A DNA stretch of 64,000 nucleotides from Buddleja alternifolia. Its lineage: Eukaryota > Streptophyta > Magnoliopsida > Lamiales > Scrophulariaceae. A program made the position numbers and the translations under genes. The stretch lies in contig CM033394.1 of NCBI GenBank assembly GCA_019426215.1, forward strand, positions 21,224,195 to 21,288,194, read 5' to 3'. Below are positions 9,213-20,326 of this stretch, piece after piece (position 1 is the stretch's first letter; every line of letters begins with the position of its first letter). Below the pieces are notes generated by a model. That model was given only the letters and a program-made list of their open reading frames with translations. It was not told the DNA's origin and ran no database searches.

Positions 9213-10396
9213 AGTGAGATATCTAGTGATTGAAAAATGGGCACTTGCTTTAGTAACTTCAGCTCGTAAGCTAAGACCTTATTCCAATCTCATCATGTTG
9301 TGGTACTTACGAATAAACCACTGAAGCATGTGTTAGCAAAGTCTGATGTGTCAGGAAGACTCATAAAATGGGCCATTGAATTGGGAGAATTCAATATCGA
9401 ATATAGAAGTCGTACGACAGTAAAAGCTCAAGTAATGGCAGACTTCGTTGTTGAGGTGGCGACGGAGTCACCTATAGATGTAGCGGTGATGGAGCCTGCA
9501 AAACCATGGTTGTTGCACGTCGATGGATCCTCAATGAAAAAACGAGGAGGAATTGGAATATGGTTACAAACCCAGATAGATTGGATATGGAGTTTGCAAT
9601 AAAATTGAACTTCGATGTTACTAATAATGAAGCAGAATATGAAGCCCTTATTGCTGGATTAAAAATGGCAAAGAGTTTGGAAGTGAAAATGTTAACAGTA
9701 TACACCGACTCTCAATTGGTGGCAAGGCAGGTTGCTGGTTCATATGAGGCTAGGGAAAAAATGATGATAAAATATTTGATGAAAGTGAAGGGATTGATGT
9801 TGGAATTTGAAAAAGCGGAGCTGCATCAAATCCCAAGAGATCAGAATGAACGAGCAAATGCATTAGCCAAGTTTGCGAATCAAATTGTGGGTTCGAAGAG
9901 TAGGAAGGTAACATTGTTGGTGGTAGAACAGTCGAAAATAGAGGCAACGACTTTGGTAATGCCAGTTGCGGGGGAGATTTCATGGAAGGACATGATTACG
10001 GACTATTTAGTTAAAGAGGAACTTCCTGAAGATAAACTTGAGGCTAGGAGAGTTGTTAACAGAGCAACGAGATTCGTAATGGTGGATGGCGAATTATACA
10101 AAAGATCAGTGGGGGGACCATTGCTACGATGCCTAACTCCATCAGAAGCTGAGTATGTTCTGCGAGAGATCCATGAGGGAAGTTGTGGAAATCATTCCGT
10201 TGGAAGGTTGTTAGCACAAAAGGTTACAAGGCAGGGTTACTTTTGGCCCACCCTAGTCAAAGATGCATACGAGTTCCCCAAAAAGTGTCGAGAATGCCAA
10301 ATGCATTCTAATGAGATACATCAACCAGGAACCCCTATGGAAGCAATAAAAATTGCCTATCCATTCTACCAATGGGGCATTGATATCTTAGGTTGA
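9213..10396 (+). pseudogene. Retand-2 pol fragment: RNase H domains and integrase N-terminus
   Basis: The first RNase H segment (SGRLIKWAIELGEF) is reached through a one-base deletion near 9283. A second one-base loss near 9570 shifts the frame into the archaeal-type RNase H. That domain shows LLHVDGSS, NNEAEYEAL, YTDSQLVARQV and NERANALAKFA, where the last position, usually Asp, is Asn. The integrase zinc region follows (HEGSCGNHSVG ... KKCRECQMHS) and the first catalytic Asp, WGIDILG. The frame stops at 10394-10396 in inserted sequence. Confidence 0.85.
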
Positions 10397-11373
10397 TCTC
10401 TTTAAAACTCCTAACGGCATAATTATCCTAGCAATGGAGTAAACTGTACATTCATTTACTTACTATAATGCTATGTAGGACCTTTTCCTCCAGCCCAAAA
10501 CCAAAATAAGTTCGTTATTGTGGTAATAGAACACTTCACGAAGTGGATAGAAGCAGAGGTTGTGGCTCGTATCACAGAAAAAGTAGTTATTAACTTTGTT
10601 TGGAAGAATATAATATGCAGGTTAATTAACCCAGACAAAATTGAATAAATACGAATAATATTAGAGTTATTCTCATTCGGAAGAATATAATATGCAGGTT
10701 TGGCATACCACGAATATTGATATCGGACAATGGGACGCAATTCAATGGCAAAGCTGTTACGGATTGGTGTTCGCAATTGAAAATACAGCAGAACTTCATC
10801 TCGATGGGACATCCCCAGGCCAAATGGATTGACGGAGGTGAAAAATCATATACTCTTACAAAACTTGAAAACGAGACTGGAAGGTGAACGAATGGGATGG
10901 GTAGAAGAATTGCAGAGAGTGTTGTGGGCATATCGAACTACGCCCCGCTCGTCGACAGGGGAGACTCCGTTTTGTCTTGTGTATGGATCAGAGGCAGTCA
11001 TAACTGCTGAAATTGGTATGGCGACCCATAGGGTGAGTTCATATGAACCTTAGGAGAATCAAATGGCGAGGAGATTCGAGTTGGATGTTGTCGATGAGAT
11101 ACGAGACAGAGCATATGCAAATATTCTGAGGCAGAAGAGTACGATGGCAAGAGCATATAATAAGAGAGTGAAGTCCAGATGTTTTCAAGTAGGCAATCTG
11201 GTTTTGAAAAAGTGGAAGTGTCGAGGCATGTGAAGAAACTAGAAGCAAACTGGGAGGGACCGTTTAAAATTGTCAAAATCACGAAGGCAATGACATATAG
11301 GTTGCAAGATCTCGATGGGAAAGATTTACCTCGTCCATGGAATGTAAACAACTTAAGAAAATTTTATGCTTGA
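10397..11373 (+). pseudogene. Retand-2 integrase core and C-terminus, interrupted
   Basis: About 77 bases of foreign sequence (about 10397-10473) separate the first Asp motif from the core. A second insertion of about 77 bases near 10622-10698 is flanked by copies of GGAAGAATATAATATGCAGG. The second catalytic Asp is in ILISDNGTQFNG. A one-base insertion near 10817 shifts frame, after which the catalytic Glu is present in LTEVKNHILLQNL. The core continues (WAYRTTPRSSTGETPF), a stop occurs at 11051-11053, and the C-terminal segment ends at 11373 (LPRPWNVNNLRKFYA). Confidence 0.85.
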
Positions 11374-11739
11374 CGAGGATTAACCCTCTTCCATTTTTAC
11401 TTCTATTTCGATATTCGTCTAAAATAAATGGGAAAGCAATTTCGATACTTAAACAAATTCAGACAAATTTCTTTTTCGTCTGAGTTAGATGAGATTTTCA
11501 CTCTCTTAAATAAGATCTCTACGATGAAAGATAAGATGTACTGGATAAATTTTAGACGTATCATTCAAAAAAATCGATGAACAGATAAAATGGTGATAGT
11601 GCTTGAACTTAAACAAGGCAAAAACAGATACAAATACCTTAAAACCGTTTTAAATTGTTCTTAATAAAAAAGAAATCAAAAAGTGGTCTTAATCTAAGAA
11701 ACATCGTAAATGTCAAAATTAGTCTTCAATTATTTGAGG
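11374..11739 (+). other. Retand-2 3' non-coding segment
   Basis: This is AT-rich sequence between the integrase end and the 3' end of the antisense gene. No open frame or repeat is evident. Confidence 0.5.
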
Positions 11740-14330
11740 CTCGTCAGCAATCGTAGCCTCTTCTCCACCTTGACCTCTTCACCTCTTTGAACAACTGTGG
11801 CGGCAAGCTCCCGTTCGAATTGTAAACTTGCTCCGGATTCCCCGATGACCAGAGCATCGAATTCGGGAAAGTAGGTGTAAGCCACGTTGTTGGCAGGGGT
11901 GGCGGAGGCTCGTTTGATAGGGGCTCATAGATAGGCTTCTGCAAACTCATCCTCTTGAAAGGTAGGAGGCAAATTCCCCATTTCTTTCAAGTAATATATT
12001 GCCTTAAAGAAGCCGTCCTGGACATCGTTAAGAGCTTGATCCAGCAAACGGTCATCAAATACCGTGGATCGTAGCATGTCACGAGCTCCACCCAATCGAG
12101 CCTCTTCTATTTGACGTTTGAAAGAGGACGACTCCTGGAATTCCCTACGACCTGCAGTTTTACCTAGGCCGAACTCACGACGCCTTTCGGCTTCAGTACC
12201 TTCCTGCAGTAGTTGCAGTTGTTGACGAAGCTCAGTGTTGGTTTTTTCAAGATCAGCCAATTTGAGCTTGTCCCCGTCATATGATCGGCATATCACGTCG
12301 AGCTTCGTGTAAAAAAAAAACATCTTCTTCAGATTTAGACAAATTAAAATTAAACTACTGTGATAGTAGTAGATTCGTATTTACCTGCAGTGAAGCAGCC
12401 TTCTCTTTATCCTCCTGAGTTGTAGTGAGCTCAGCAGCGACCTGTCCCTTGTAGTCGATGAGTTCTTGTTGAGATCGACTTAAGATCTCTTTCATCGTTG
12501 AATTGTTAAGGGACAGCTGGTGAATCAGGAGCTTCGTCTAAAAATTGATCAGGTAATATCGATAAAAAAAAATGAGTTAGGAAAAAGCTTATATATATAT
12601 ATATATAAAAAAAAAAGAGAGAAGAATAATGATAAAGGGTATACCCTTTCAAGATATGTTTCTCGACGAGAGGATGAGGCTAGTCGAGGATAAGAGCTTT
12701 ATCCTTGGGCAACAAAGTACGATGAAATAATTCAATTGTTGTATTGCCACTAGGATCCTTGATTATGCTGCTATCGGGATATATGTGCCAATCTTGGATG
12801 AGTGGCCGCTGGTCGGGTCGTAGTGGAGACCGTTCAATAACCTTGCATTCGAGGTAATCCTTAAGCAGGAACGATTCAGCCTGGTTGAGCAGTTCATAGT
12901 CACGAGCTTCAGCCTCATCCGCTGTCTCTGCTCGAGGACTCGACCTCGTTGGAGTGGCCTGAGAAGTACCCTCTCGATGGGGACGTTTATCTGGACGACC
13001 GTAGGGGGGCACTAATTAACTCCCCGACTGGGTTAGAGTGTCGTCTTCGAATGAGCGAGCCTTCTTCGACCTCTGTATCAGTAGCTGGCCCCATGATTCT
13101 TGGAGGATGAGAGGCAGTTGTCGGACGAGTTGGCTGGGCACGAACTTCCTGATTTTAGGAATCAGCAATTCTTATTCCAGCTTGTCCTTGGCTTCGTCCG
13201 CGGCCGCGACCTCGCCCTGTACCACGACCCGTTGTGGCTGCCGCCCTTTAGGCTGCTTCAGCCGCAATCATAGCTCTCCTATCTAAACGAGCTTGTCTCT
13301 CCTCCATTGCTACGAAGGTAGCTAAAGAACAACAACAAATATATTAAATCACAAAAAATAATATATGCATTCATATTACAAGTATATAACAAATGCGGAA
13401 AGGCAAATGCAAAGTTTTACCCAAGTTTTCGATGAGGGGCACGTTAGCACTACTAAGCCCACACGTGACTAGCACGGGCTCATTCATTATAACCTCGGGA
13501 TTGAATAGCCGCTTTAGAATACGTTTCAAGGTTCGGCGAGATATGGTGGGTCTACCAACATTGCTTAAATCAACGAGATCCATACCCCATGGACGAGGTA
13601 CATTCCATCGTTCATTTAAAGGGGAAGCAATGAAGAAAAACTTTTTCTTCCAGTCTCCGAACGAAGACTGGGTACGAGACTGAAGGAGACAATGACGCTG
13701 AGGAGACAAGAAGAAAAAACCTTCTTCCGTAAATCTAGTGCATCGATGCACAGATAAAAAACCATTGAAGTTTTTTATATTCGGATGAACTCCGTACATC
13801 CTCATGATGACTATAAAGAAGATAATATGCCTATAAGAGTTGGGAAGTAATTGTGTGGGACTCAGACGAAGGAAGAGAAGAATGTTTTCAATGGCAGGAT
13901 ATAAAGGGAATCTAAGTCCTGAAGCAAGATGGGCCACATGCACAATGCGGAACCCTACAGGGGGATGATGCATTCTATCGTTCTCGGTAGGAACGATACT
14001 TCGGAAATTGGAAGGGATATGGTACTTAGCCCTAATGTCGGAAATGTTCGATGCGGTTAAAATTGAGGAATAACCTAACCCTGGAACTATTCTACGAGCC
14101 CTATCCATATTGGGAAATAACTGTAGATGGTGTCCCTCAAGATTTGGATATGGAGGGGGGACATCAGGTTCTTCTGGTTCGATGACTATAGGAGGGTCGT
14201 TTATATGAGGTTCAGGAGAAGTTTCAGGACTACTCGAACTACTGTCAGACTCACTATGAGAGGATGAGGTGGTCTCATTTTCCTCGTAAGAGATATGGGG
14301 TGATTCAGCACCCACACCGAAAATACTCAT
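11740..14330 (-). pseudogene. Retand-2 antisense gene (putative gypsy-type transposon / Transposase_28-like), multi-exon
   Basis: The minus strand carries an intron-containing gene. Exon 1 starts with ATG at 14328-14330: an acidic Ser/Pro-rich head, then GFRIVHVAHLASGLRFPLYP and NSYRHIIFFIVIMRMYGVHP, ending in DWKKKFFFIASPL. This resembles the Pfam family called putative gypsy-type transposon (PF04195). A GT donor lies near 13418. A second exon starting near 13320 has a premature TAA, then a Gly/Arg-rich segment. Further exons lie at 12680-13012, about 12370-12540, and 11925-12323 (coiled coil), ending near 11740 after another stop. Antisense genes near the 3' LTR are known in Tat/Ogre elements. 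Function is unknown. Confidence 0.7.
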
Positions 14331-14864
14331 AATGTATTTCTGGAAAATACAAATATGGAGAAAATAAAAAAGAGAAAGGTTAAGCTTATACCTAGCACGA
14401 GAGAAAAACTGGAATATGAATTAGGAATTGATCTTCAAACAGCAAGAACACCAAGTTGCAGATAGCCTTAAGAACTCTCTCTGTGAAAAAAGTAAAATTG
14501 CAAAAGTAAAAATTCAAATGAACTGTAAAGTAGGATATATATATTAGGAGTGGAAATCAACGGCTGGGATCTGTAGGTAAAAAGCACATCCGATGGTGGA
14601 AAGGTGAGACGTTTCGAATTCAATTGGTGTCACTTGAAATTCGAAACGACTGTGTGGGATTAGACACGTCTCTCGGGAAACGGCGTGTCAGAATTAATGA
14701 CGTGAATGGCTGCAGGGTAATGATTACATGGGATAAATTACAACTAAGATAAGAACAAGGCAATAAAGGCCTTAAAGGCAAAGTTGAGTTAGTATATACT
14801 TCGTCAATCATCAATCAATGAATTGAAATTAATTTCTTTATAACTAACGAAGTGGGGGACTTAA
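14331..14864 (+). other. Retand-2 segment before the 3' LTR, with polypurine tract
   Basis: This would be the antisense gene's upstream region and the element's own 3' end. The polypurine tract AAGTGGGGGAC lies at about 14850-14860, just before the LTR. A TATATATA stretch at about 14535 could serve the antisense transcript, but it is only a simple motif. Confidence 0.6.
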
Positions 14865-15492
14865 TGATAAACCAAAATACCAATATTGAATATATAAGTC
14901 CTCGTTACCTCGTATTTAGTATGTATGCAAAGTCATGGGGCTCTCGGAGTGCCTCGTATACGAGGGAGCGAGGTAGATTGCATAACAGGTCCCTAGCATA
15001 ATGGTATTTGCATTACACTCCAAGATCCGCGTGTTGTTGTAAATTCGGGTAGGGTCGACCCGTGACCCGACCCTACAATGGTCAATCGCTGCCATCCATA
15101 AAACACACGTGTAAGAGATCACACAGGTAAGATGTCCCATCTGTCATTCATCCAATAGTATAGAATGGAATCCCTATAAATACCTCCATTTATGAAGATC
15201 CAGGGACGGAAAAATCTGAGCAATAAATACTACGAACCATATATCGTATTGCTTGGGTGATTCGAAGACTTGAGAGTACGATCCTATAATATAAATACCA
15301 GATATCTTCGTAATACGAATCATAGATAGGATAGCGCCATAAGTTGAACTACATTTAGACTTGATCCTTTTAAGGTACGTAGACAGCTCGACAGTATTCG
15401 AGTGCAGTCTATAATCGTGAGAGCACAGTCTTTGGTCCGTATTCGAGGTCATCTAGATCGAGATAGTGTGGGGTAAAATCCGAGCTAGATCA
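14865..15492 (+). repeat. Retand-2 3' LTR
   Basis: It begins TGATAAACCAAAATACC after the polypurine tract and ends GAGCTAGATCA. It is the partner of 8309-8937. The TATA box is at about 15173-15182. Confidence 0.92.
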
Positions 15493-17844
15493 CCTGCTCT
15501 GACAACAATCTCCACCACACGACGCCGGCTGCCCCCCTCCCCCACCCCCACCCCCCCAACTGAAGCCCAATCCGTCGCCATCCAAAAACTTGAATTCCTA
15601 AGCCCCTGCCCCAACCCACAAACGCTCCTCCATACGAACGCCCACTCTCATGTTGCTCCTCTTCGGCACCGGACGGTGCTGGATGACAGCAGTGCGGGTG
15701 GCGAATTGGCGCAAGAAAATTAGGGTTAGAGTGGAGGTCGGAGGGTCGGGTGAGGATGAAGTATGAAGGAATAAATTTTTCTTGTTCTTCGTCTCCCTTT
15801 ACATCATTCACACATAAATAAAGGAAAATTACACTTAGACGTAGTGAGATTTGCTCGAGTTACAGATAAACTCTCTTATTTTCAAATTATGGCTACGCCC
15901 CTTCTAACTGTGGGAAATTACGCGAGGGAGGTAAAAATGGCCAGAATTTGCGCAAAGTCTATTTTTCCCTCGCCGTTAAGTCGAAAAAAAGGCTAAAAAT
16001 TAAATATTTATAAAGTCGACTTTGCCCCATCTACTTGTAATACGAACCATAAGATGAAATGTCAATCTATGCATTGATCTAAAATCATCCAAATGTCCAG
16101 ATTTTATCATTTTAAAAATGCATCCAATTTCTTGACTAACTAATCAACCCTGGCCGTATATAGTAAAGTGATAGGAACAAGACGTTTTGCTTCACATTTC
16201 AACTATAATTTTGGCCTCAGAGTATTTTGTCTTTTATATATAGGGTTTTAACTTTTAAGCATCACATTTCAACTATGATTTTTGTTTACAATTGGTGAGG
16301 TCCTCAGTCCTTGAATAAGGACAGATATTCTAGGTCAACGCCGTAAACTGCATGAGTCCACTAGCTAGGAATATTCTCCGACGACTCAGACCCGGAGAAT
16401 TACACTTCTTGCCACTCATCTTTTTGTCAAATTAATTTTACTCTCTTTGATTTTTTACAAATCAAGATATATCGTATACATTAATTGCACTTGTACCATA
16501 GCTGCTACTCATTGTCCCTCTGCATCATGTAGATTTGCTATCAGATATACATATACATGTAAATATTAAGTAATCCTCATTTTTTGTATATATGTATATA
16601 TGTATAAACCAAAACAAAGGTCAACGACTGTACGTTGTTGAAATTCAGCCTTAATTAGATTTGGGCATTTGGCTGGATGAAGGGGTTTCTAGGAGGGTCG
16701 GTAGATTTATAGCAGGGTTTAGGTGTATACACGAGTCGAATTTGGTTCATCCTTGTATGTATCTTTATCGATTACGAAATATTATATTTGATCTCATTTA
16801 AAAATTAATTGAGTCGTATCATGTGATATTTAATTTCATTCTAGGTGCATTTGGCCAAAAATTCTAATTAAAATAAAATAATAGAGTTTATAAAGTATAA
16901 ATAACAAAAGAGTTAATCGCATCTTTTGTCCCGTAGCAAATACAATTTTGGTCCCGTGCTTTATATATAAAAATCTGACACTGTATCTCATAAGTTATAA
17001 AAAATCTAACATTTGGTCAAAATAAAATAAAATAAAGGTAACTTTGGAAAGGAGTAAACTAGCTAGCTCGTGTAACTCCTGTTTATTCTTTTGATCAATT
17101 GAGTCCACTTGCAATCAGAAATGAAACCAAGACGGAGTTAGAATGTGCCTCTTCATGATATGCTTTGCTATCTAGAAGAACAAGTATTGGGATTTAGTGG
17201 AGTCGGATCATAAAAGGATGGAGAGCCGGAAAAATGAAACCAAGACGAAGTTGAATGGGCCGTAGCAGAAGCAAGCACTCTCATGCTGCAACACGGTGCC
17301 ACTGAAGATTCAGCGTGAGTCCGATTGAACAAACTTGGGGTGCAAGTTTAGCAAGTTTTGGGCAGATTTGAATCCTACTTTAATTGAATTTGTTTCCTAT
17401 TGTGATAGGAATTGTTCCCCAAGTTAATTAGGGATTGTGTTTCCTCATATGTTAGTCTTTTGGCTTACTCTCCTATTAAAAATAAGAGTTCTCAACTTGT
17501 AATTGTTTGATTCACTCGATTAATTCCGAACCACGTTAAATCCTTGTGTTATTTTGTTATTTTTTATTTATTTTCTTCATACTCTAGTACTACCATTCAT
17601 ACAAGAAGAAAAATCCGTAGGTGCTTCAAAAATCTAAAGAAAGAAATCCCAACATTTGTGCATCATTCATTTCATGCGAAATTTATTCTAATTGATTGAT
17701 TGAGTACTATAAATTACAATGCCTGAGAAGGAGAGTGACCTTCTCTTTAATTAATAAAGTACATCTTGGAATTAATTAAACACACTGGGAGAAAAAGAGG
17801 TAACAGCTTTAAACATTAATCGAAATAACTAGAGTTTGATTGAC
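15493..17844. other. Intergenic DNA with repeat remnants; no gene seen
   Basis: 15493-15760 is C-rich then G/A-rich, and its open frames look compositional. From about 15823 a sequence starting AAGGAAAATTACACTTAGAC resembles the one at 7360. About 16915-17040 looks like part of the foldback family described at 31574. About 17090-17560 contains sequence resembling the end of a degraded copia LTR (AATAAGAGTTCTCAACTTG; CACGTTAAATCCTTGTG), which I cannot delimit. Confidence 0.5.
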
Positions 17845-18255
17845 TTATGCGCATTGGAAACTAGTGGGGGCTTTCTTTCCACAATAGTTCAAAAGCAAGC
17901 TGAGAGAAACTGGAACATTAAGGTTAATGCCCAACACATTTGCTTTGATGGCTGTGCAAAGGCAGACGGCGGCTTCGAGATCGGCCAATCCACCAATGAG
18001 AGTGCAGCATGGGGTTTTGGGTGGAGTTCCAATAACCAAATGCACTAAGTCATTCAACAAGTCAGCACAAACACCCAACTTTAGAGTGTCCTTTGGGCAT
18101 TTCGCGGCCTTTGAGGGCTTGTGGCCGTGTCCGTGTCTGTGTCCAGTATTGGGAGTACCCTTTGATGGTGGTGGTGGGCAGGGAACATATGTTGAACTCA
18201 CCATTGTGAAGAACACAATGTTTAAGAGAACCAATAGGGCAGCTCTTGAAGCCAT
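17845..18255 (-). CDS. Hybrid proline-rich / 14-kDa lipid-transfer-like protein (8-cysteine motif)
   Basis: An intact single-exon gene of 136 codons. Residues 1-22 form a hydrophobic secretion signal (ALLVLLNIVFFTMVSS). A short Pro/Gly/His-rich linker follows (residues 25-48), then the eight-cysteine motif at C53, C63, C83-C84, C98-x-C100, C125 and C135, a spacing typical of the hydrophobic-seed-protein / DC2.15-EARLI1-AIR1 group. An extra Cys lies at 26. Such proteins are secreted to the cell wall and have been linked to stress responses and lipid binding. The exact role of this one is unknown. No stop or frameshift disturbs it, unlike everything around it. The first in-frame ATG is used, with a TATA motif just upstream. 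Confidence 0.93.
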   Translation of the reverse strand: MASRAALLVLLNIVFFTMVSSTYVPCPPPPSKGTPNTGHRHGHGHKPSKAAKCPKDTLKLGVCADLLNDLVHLVIGTPPKTPCCTLIGGLADLEAAVCLCTAIKANVLGINLNVPVSLSLLLNYCGKKAPTSFQCA

Positions 18256-18303
18256 TTCTTGCCTTTAAAGAATTTAATTAAATGGCTTGCAACGTATTGT
18301 ATG

Positions 18304-18312
18304 TGTTTATAA
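18304..18312 (-). promoter_or_regulatory. TATA box of the 8-cysteine-motif protein gene
   Basis: On the minus strand TTATAAAC lies about 50 bases upstream of the ATG at 18255. With a usual TATA-to-start distance this gives a short leader. It is inferred from position only. Confidence 0.5.
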
Positions 18313-18781
18313 CTTAAAGACTGTGTGATGGAAAGTGTGAAGCGAGTTGAGGTTTTATTGCTGAAAATTATGATATTTTAATTTTCTTATTATTCATTTG
18401 GTTAAATTAATTAAAAAGGGTGGAAATATAAATAATTGACGGATATATATCCAGGTGGGAGCCATCTTGGAATTGAAATATCTGGAACATGCATAAAGCT
18501 ATATTTGGAAGATAAGACTATGGGTTTATATGGAATTTGGAGTTATCTAACATTGAGGAGTTGTCAATTTTTATTTTTTTCTGTGAACAAAATCATTGTC
18601 CAATTGATCTTAATCAATAATTCACTGGTTTCACACTTTCAAGTTGATGTAAAGATCTTAATAATTTTTCCGTATAGATCAAGTGGATTCGATATGTCTA
18701 AGCAACTTGTGGTACAGAATCTTTGAACCTACGTACTTTACATTTAAGTCCAAGATCAACTTATATTTATGCATCTCTGTT
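18313..18781. other. Upstream flank of the host gene
   Basis: This is AT-rich sequence between the host gene promoter and CACTA-1. I see no gene or transposon end in it. CACTA-1 lies about 530 bases upstream of the host gene's start codon. Confidence 0.5.
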
Positions 18782-18799
18782 CACTACTACAAAAAGACA

Positions 18800-19115
18800 C
18801 TATTACAGCGCACCTATTACAGCGGTTTTGGTAAAATCGTTGAACGGAGGTACCTATTATAGCGGTTTTGGCAAAACCGATGTAGTAGTGCTCCTCGGTT
18901 CGGACTTATTACAGCGGTTCGCCTTTGAACCACTGTAGCTATAATATGTGCGTTAAAAAAAATATATATAAAAAAAAATGGGCCTATTACAGCGGTTCGA
19001 GTCGAACCGCTGTAATAGGTTCGGGCTGTGACAGCGGTTCAACCACGAACCACTGTAACATAATTTCAAAAAAAAAACCCGCTTATTACAGCGGTTCGTA
19101 CCCGAACTGCTGTAA
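18800..19115. repeat. CACTA-1 left subterminal repeats
   Basis: At least seven copies of (T)ATTACAGCGGTT or its complement occur. One pair forms an inverted repeat around 18985-19018 (TACAGCGGTTCGA / TCGAACCGCTGTA). In the En/Spm family, subterminal repeats are bound by the element's second protein. That protein is not identified here. Confidence 0.85.
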
Positions 19116-19251
19116 CAGGCGGTCGGGTTTTAGGTTAAGTAACCTGGCCGCCTCCCCCCCCCCCACCCCACAATTCCCCCCAGAATTTCAACTCTCGCTC
19201 TCTTTCAACTCTCTCTCTATTACACCACCACCGACCGCCTCCACCACCAGC

Positions 19252-19252
<1 letters not shown>

Positions 19253-19329
<77 letters not shown>

Positions 19330-19525
19330 CTCTCTCTCTCACTTTCGCTTTCTCTCTCTCTCTCGCACTCTCTCTCTCTCTCTCACTTTCGCTTTCTCTC
19401 TCTCTCTACTCGGCCTCTCTCTCACCCGCCCGGTGGACGGGTATCTCTCTCTCTCTCTTTCTCTATATATATATATGTGCATATATATATATATAACTCT
19501 CTCTCTCTATATATATATATATAAG
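19253..19525. repeat. (TC)n microsatellite followed by TA-rich run
   Basis: A nearly pure TC tract of about 70 bases starts at 19253 and continues as interrupted CT repeats to about 19410. (CT)n and (TA)n blocks follow at 19443-19522. The Ser/Leu-rich open frame across it is a low-complexity artefact. Confidence 0.95.
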
Positions 19526-19639
19526 CACTGCCGCTGCCGCCTCCGCCGACGCCGCAATCACCATCACCATTTAGTGGGTAATTTTTTTTAGATAAATATA
19601 TACACACACACACACATATAGAGTATAGAGCTTGAGTTA

Positions 19640-19860
19640 GATAAATATTTGTGTATGTATATTTGTGTATGTGTGGGTGTATGTATATTTGTGTAAATGT
19701 GGGTGTATGTATATTTGTGTATATGGGGTGTCTGTATATATATTTGTGTATGTGTGGGTATAGGTATATTTGTGTATATGTGGGTGTATGTATATATATT
19801 TGTGTATGTGTGGGTGTATGTATATTTGTGTATGTGTGAGTGTATGTATATTTGTGTATA
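19640..19860. repeat. 26-bp minisatellite (TATTTGTGTATGTGTGGGTG type)
   Basis: About eight units of a roughly 26-base repeat built on TATTTGTGTATGTGTGGGTG plus TATGTA. The same minisatellite, in the same place after a CT tract, occurs in CACTA-2 at 28935-29172, which ties the two elements to one family. Confidence 0.9.
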
Positions 19861-20049
19861 TTCTTGAGATTTGCCTATTTTTGTGGAAAATTTAAGGAAT
19901 AGGGACTTGACTGAATTTAGTGTTAATTTGGGTTAGCTGAGTGTTAATTACGTTTAATTTGGGGTCAAATTGTGGTTATTTTGTGGTTTAGGGTACATTA
20001 ATCCAACTGGTGATCTATATTTATACTTAGTTGTTGAAAATATGATGCT

Positions 20050-20258
20050 TTATTTGTAGTTTTATGTGATTTATGTGACCCAACTGGTGATCAATATTTG
20101 TAGTTGCTGGAAATATGATGCTTTATGTGATCCAATTGGTGATCAATATTTGTAGTTGCTGGAAATATGATGCTTTATGTGATCCAACTGGTGATCAATA
20201 TTTGTAGTTGCTTGAAATATGATGCTTTATGTGATCCAGCTGGTGATCAATATTTTCG
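20050..20258. repeat. 52-bp tandem repeat in CACTA-1
   Basis: About four units of 52 bases. The core is GATGCTTTATGTGATCCAAC then TGGTGATCAATATTTGTAG. The units are well conserved, differing at only a few positions. Confidence 0.88.
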
Positions 20259-20326
20259 TATAGTGAGATCGACATTTTGGGTTTGTTGTGGGTGAAAGAT
20301 TAGAATGTTGGGTTTGATGTGGTTGA

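Larger units (their letters stand above)
8309..15492 (+). mobile_element. Retand-2: Tat/Retand-type Ty3/gypsy element with both LTRs and internal deletion
   Basis: Two related LTRs (8309-8937 and 14865-15492) flank a PBS, a gag start, a pol lacking protease and RT, an antisense gene region and a polypurine tract. The LTRs look roughly 95% identical by eye. The 5 bp before the left LTR (CAACT) and after the right LTR (CCTGC) do not match, so no target duplication is seen. The element cannot be autonomous. Confidence 0.92.

Noticed and set aside
17090..17560. Solo copia LTR upstream of the host gene's 3' end
   Set aside because: Some phrases resemble copia LTR ends, but neither borders nor a target duplication could be found, so it is only mentioned as a remnant.
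19422..19839. Cys/Tyr/Val-rich open frames
   Set aside because: They are translations of CT, TA and TATTTGTGTATGTG repeats. The same applies to 28597-29235.
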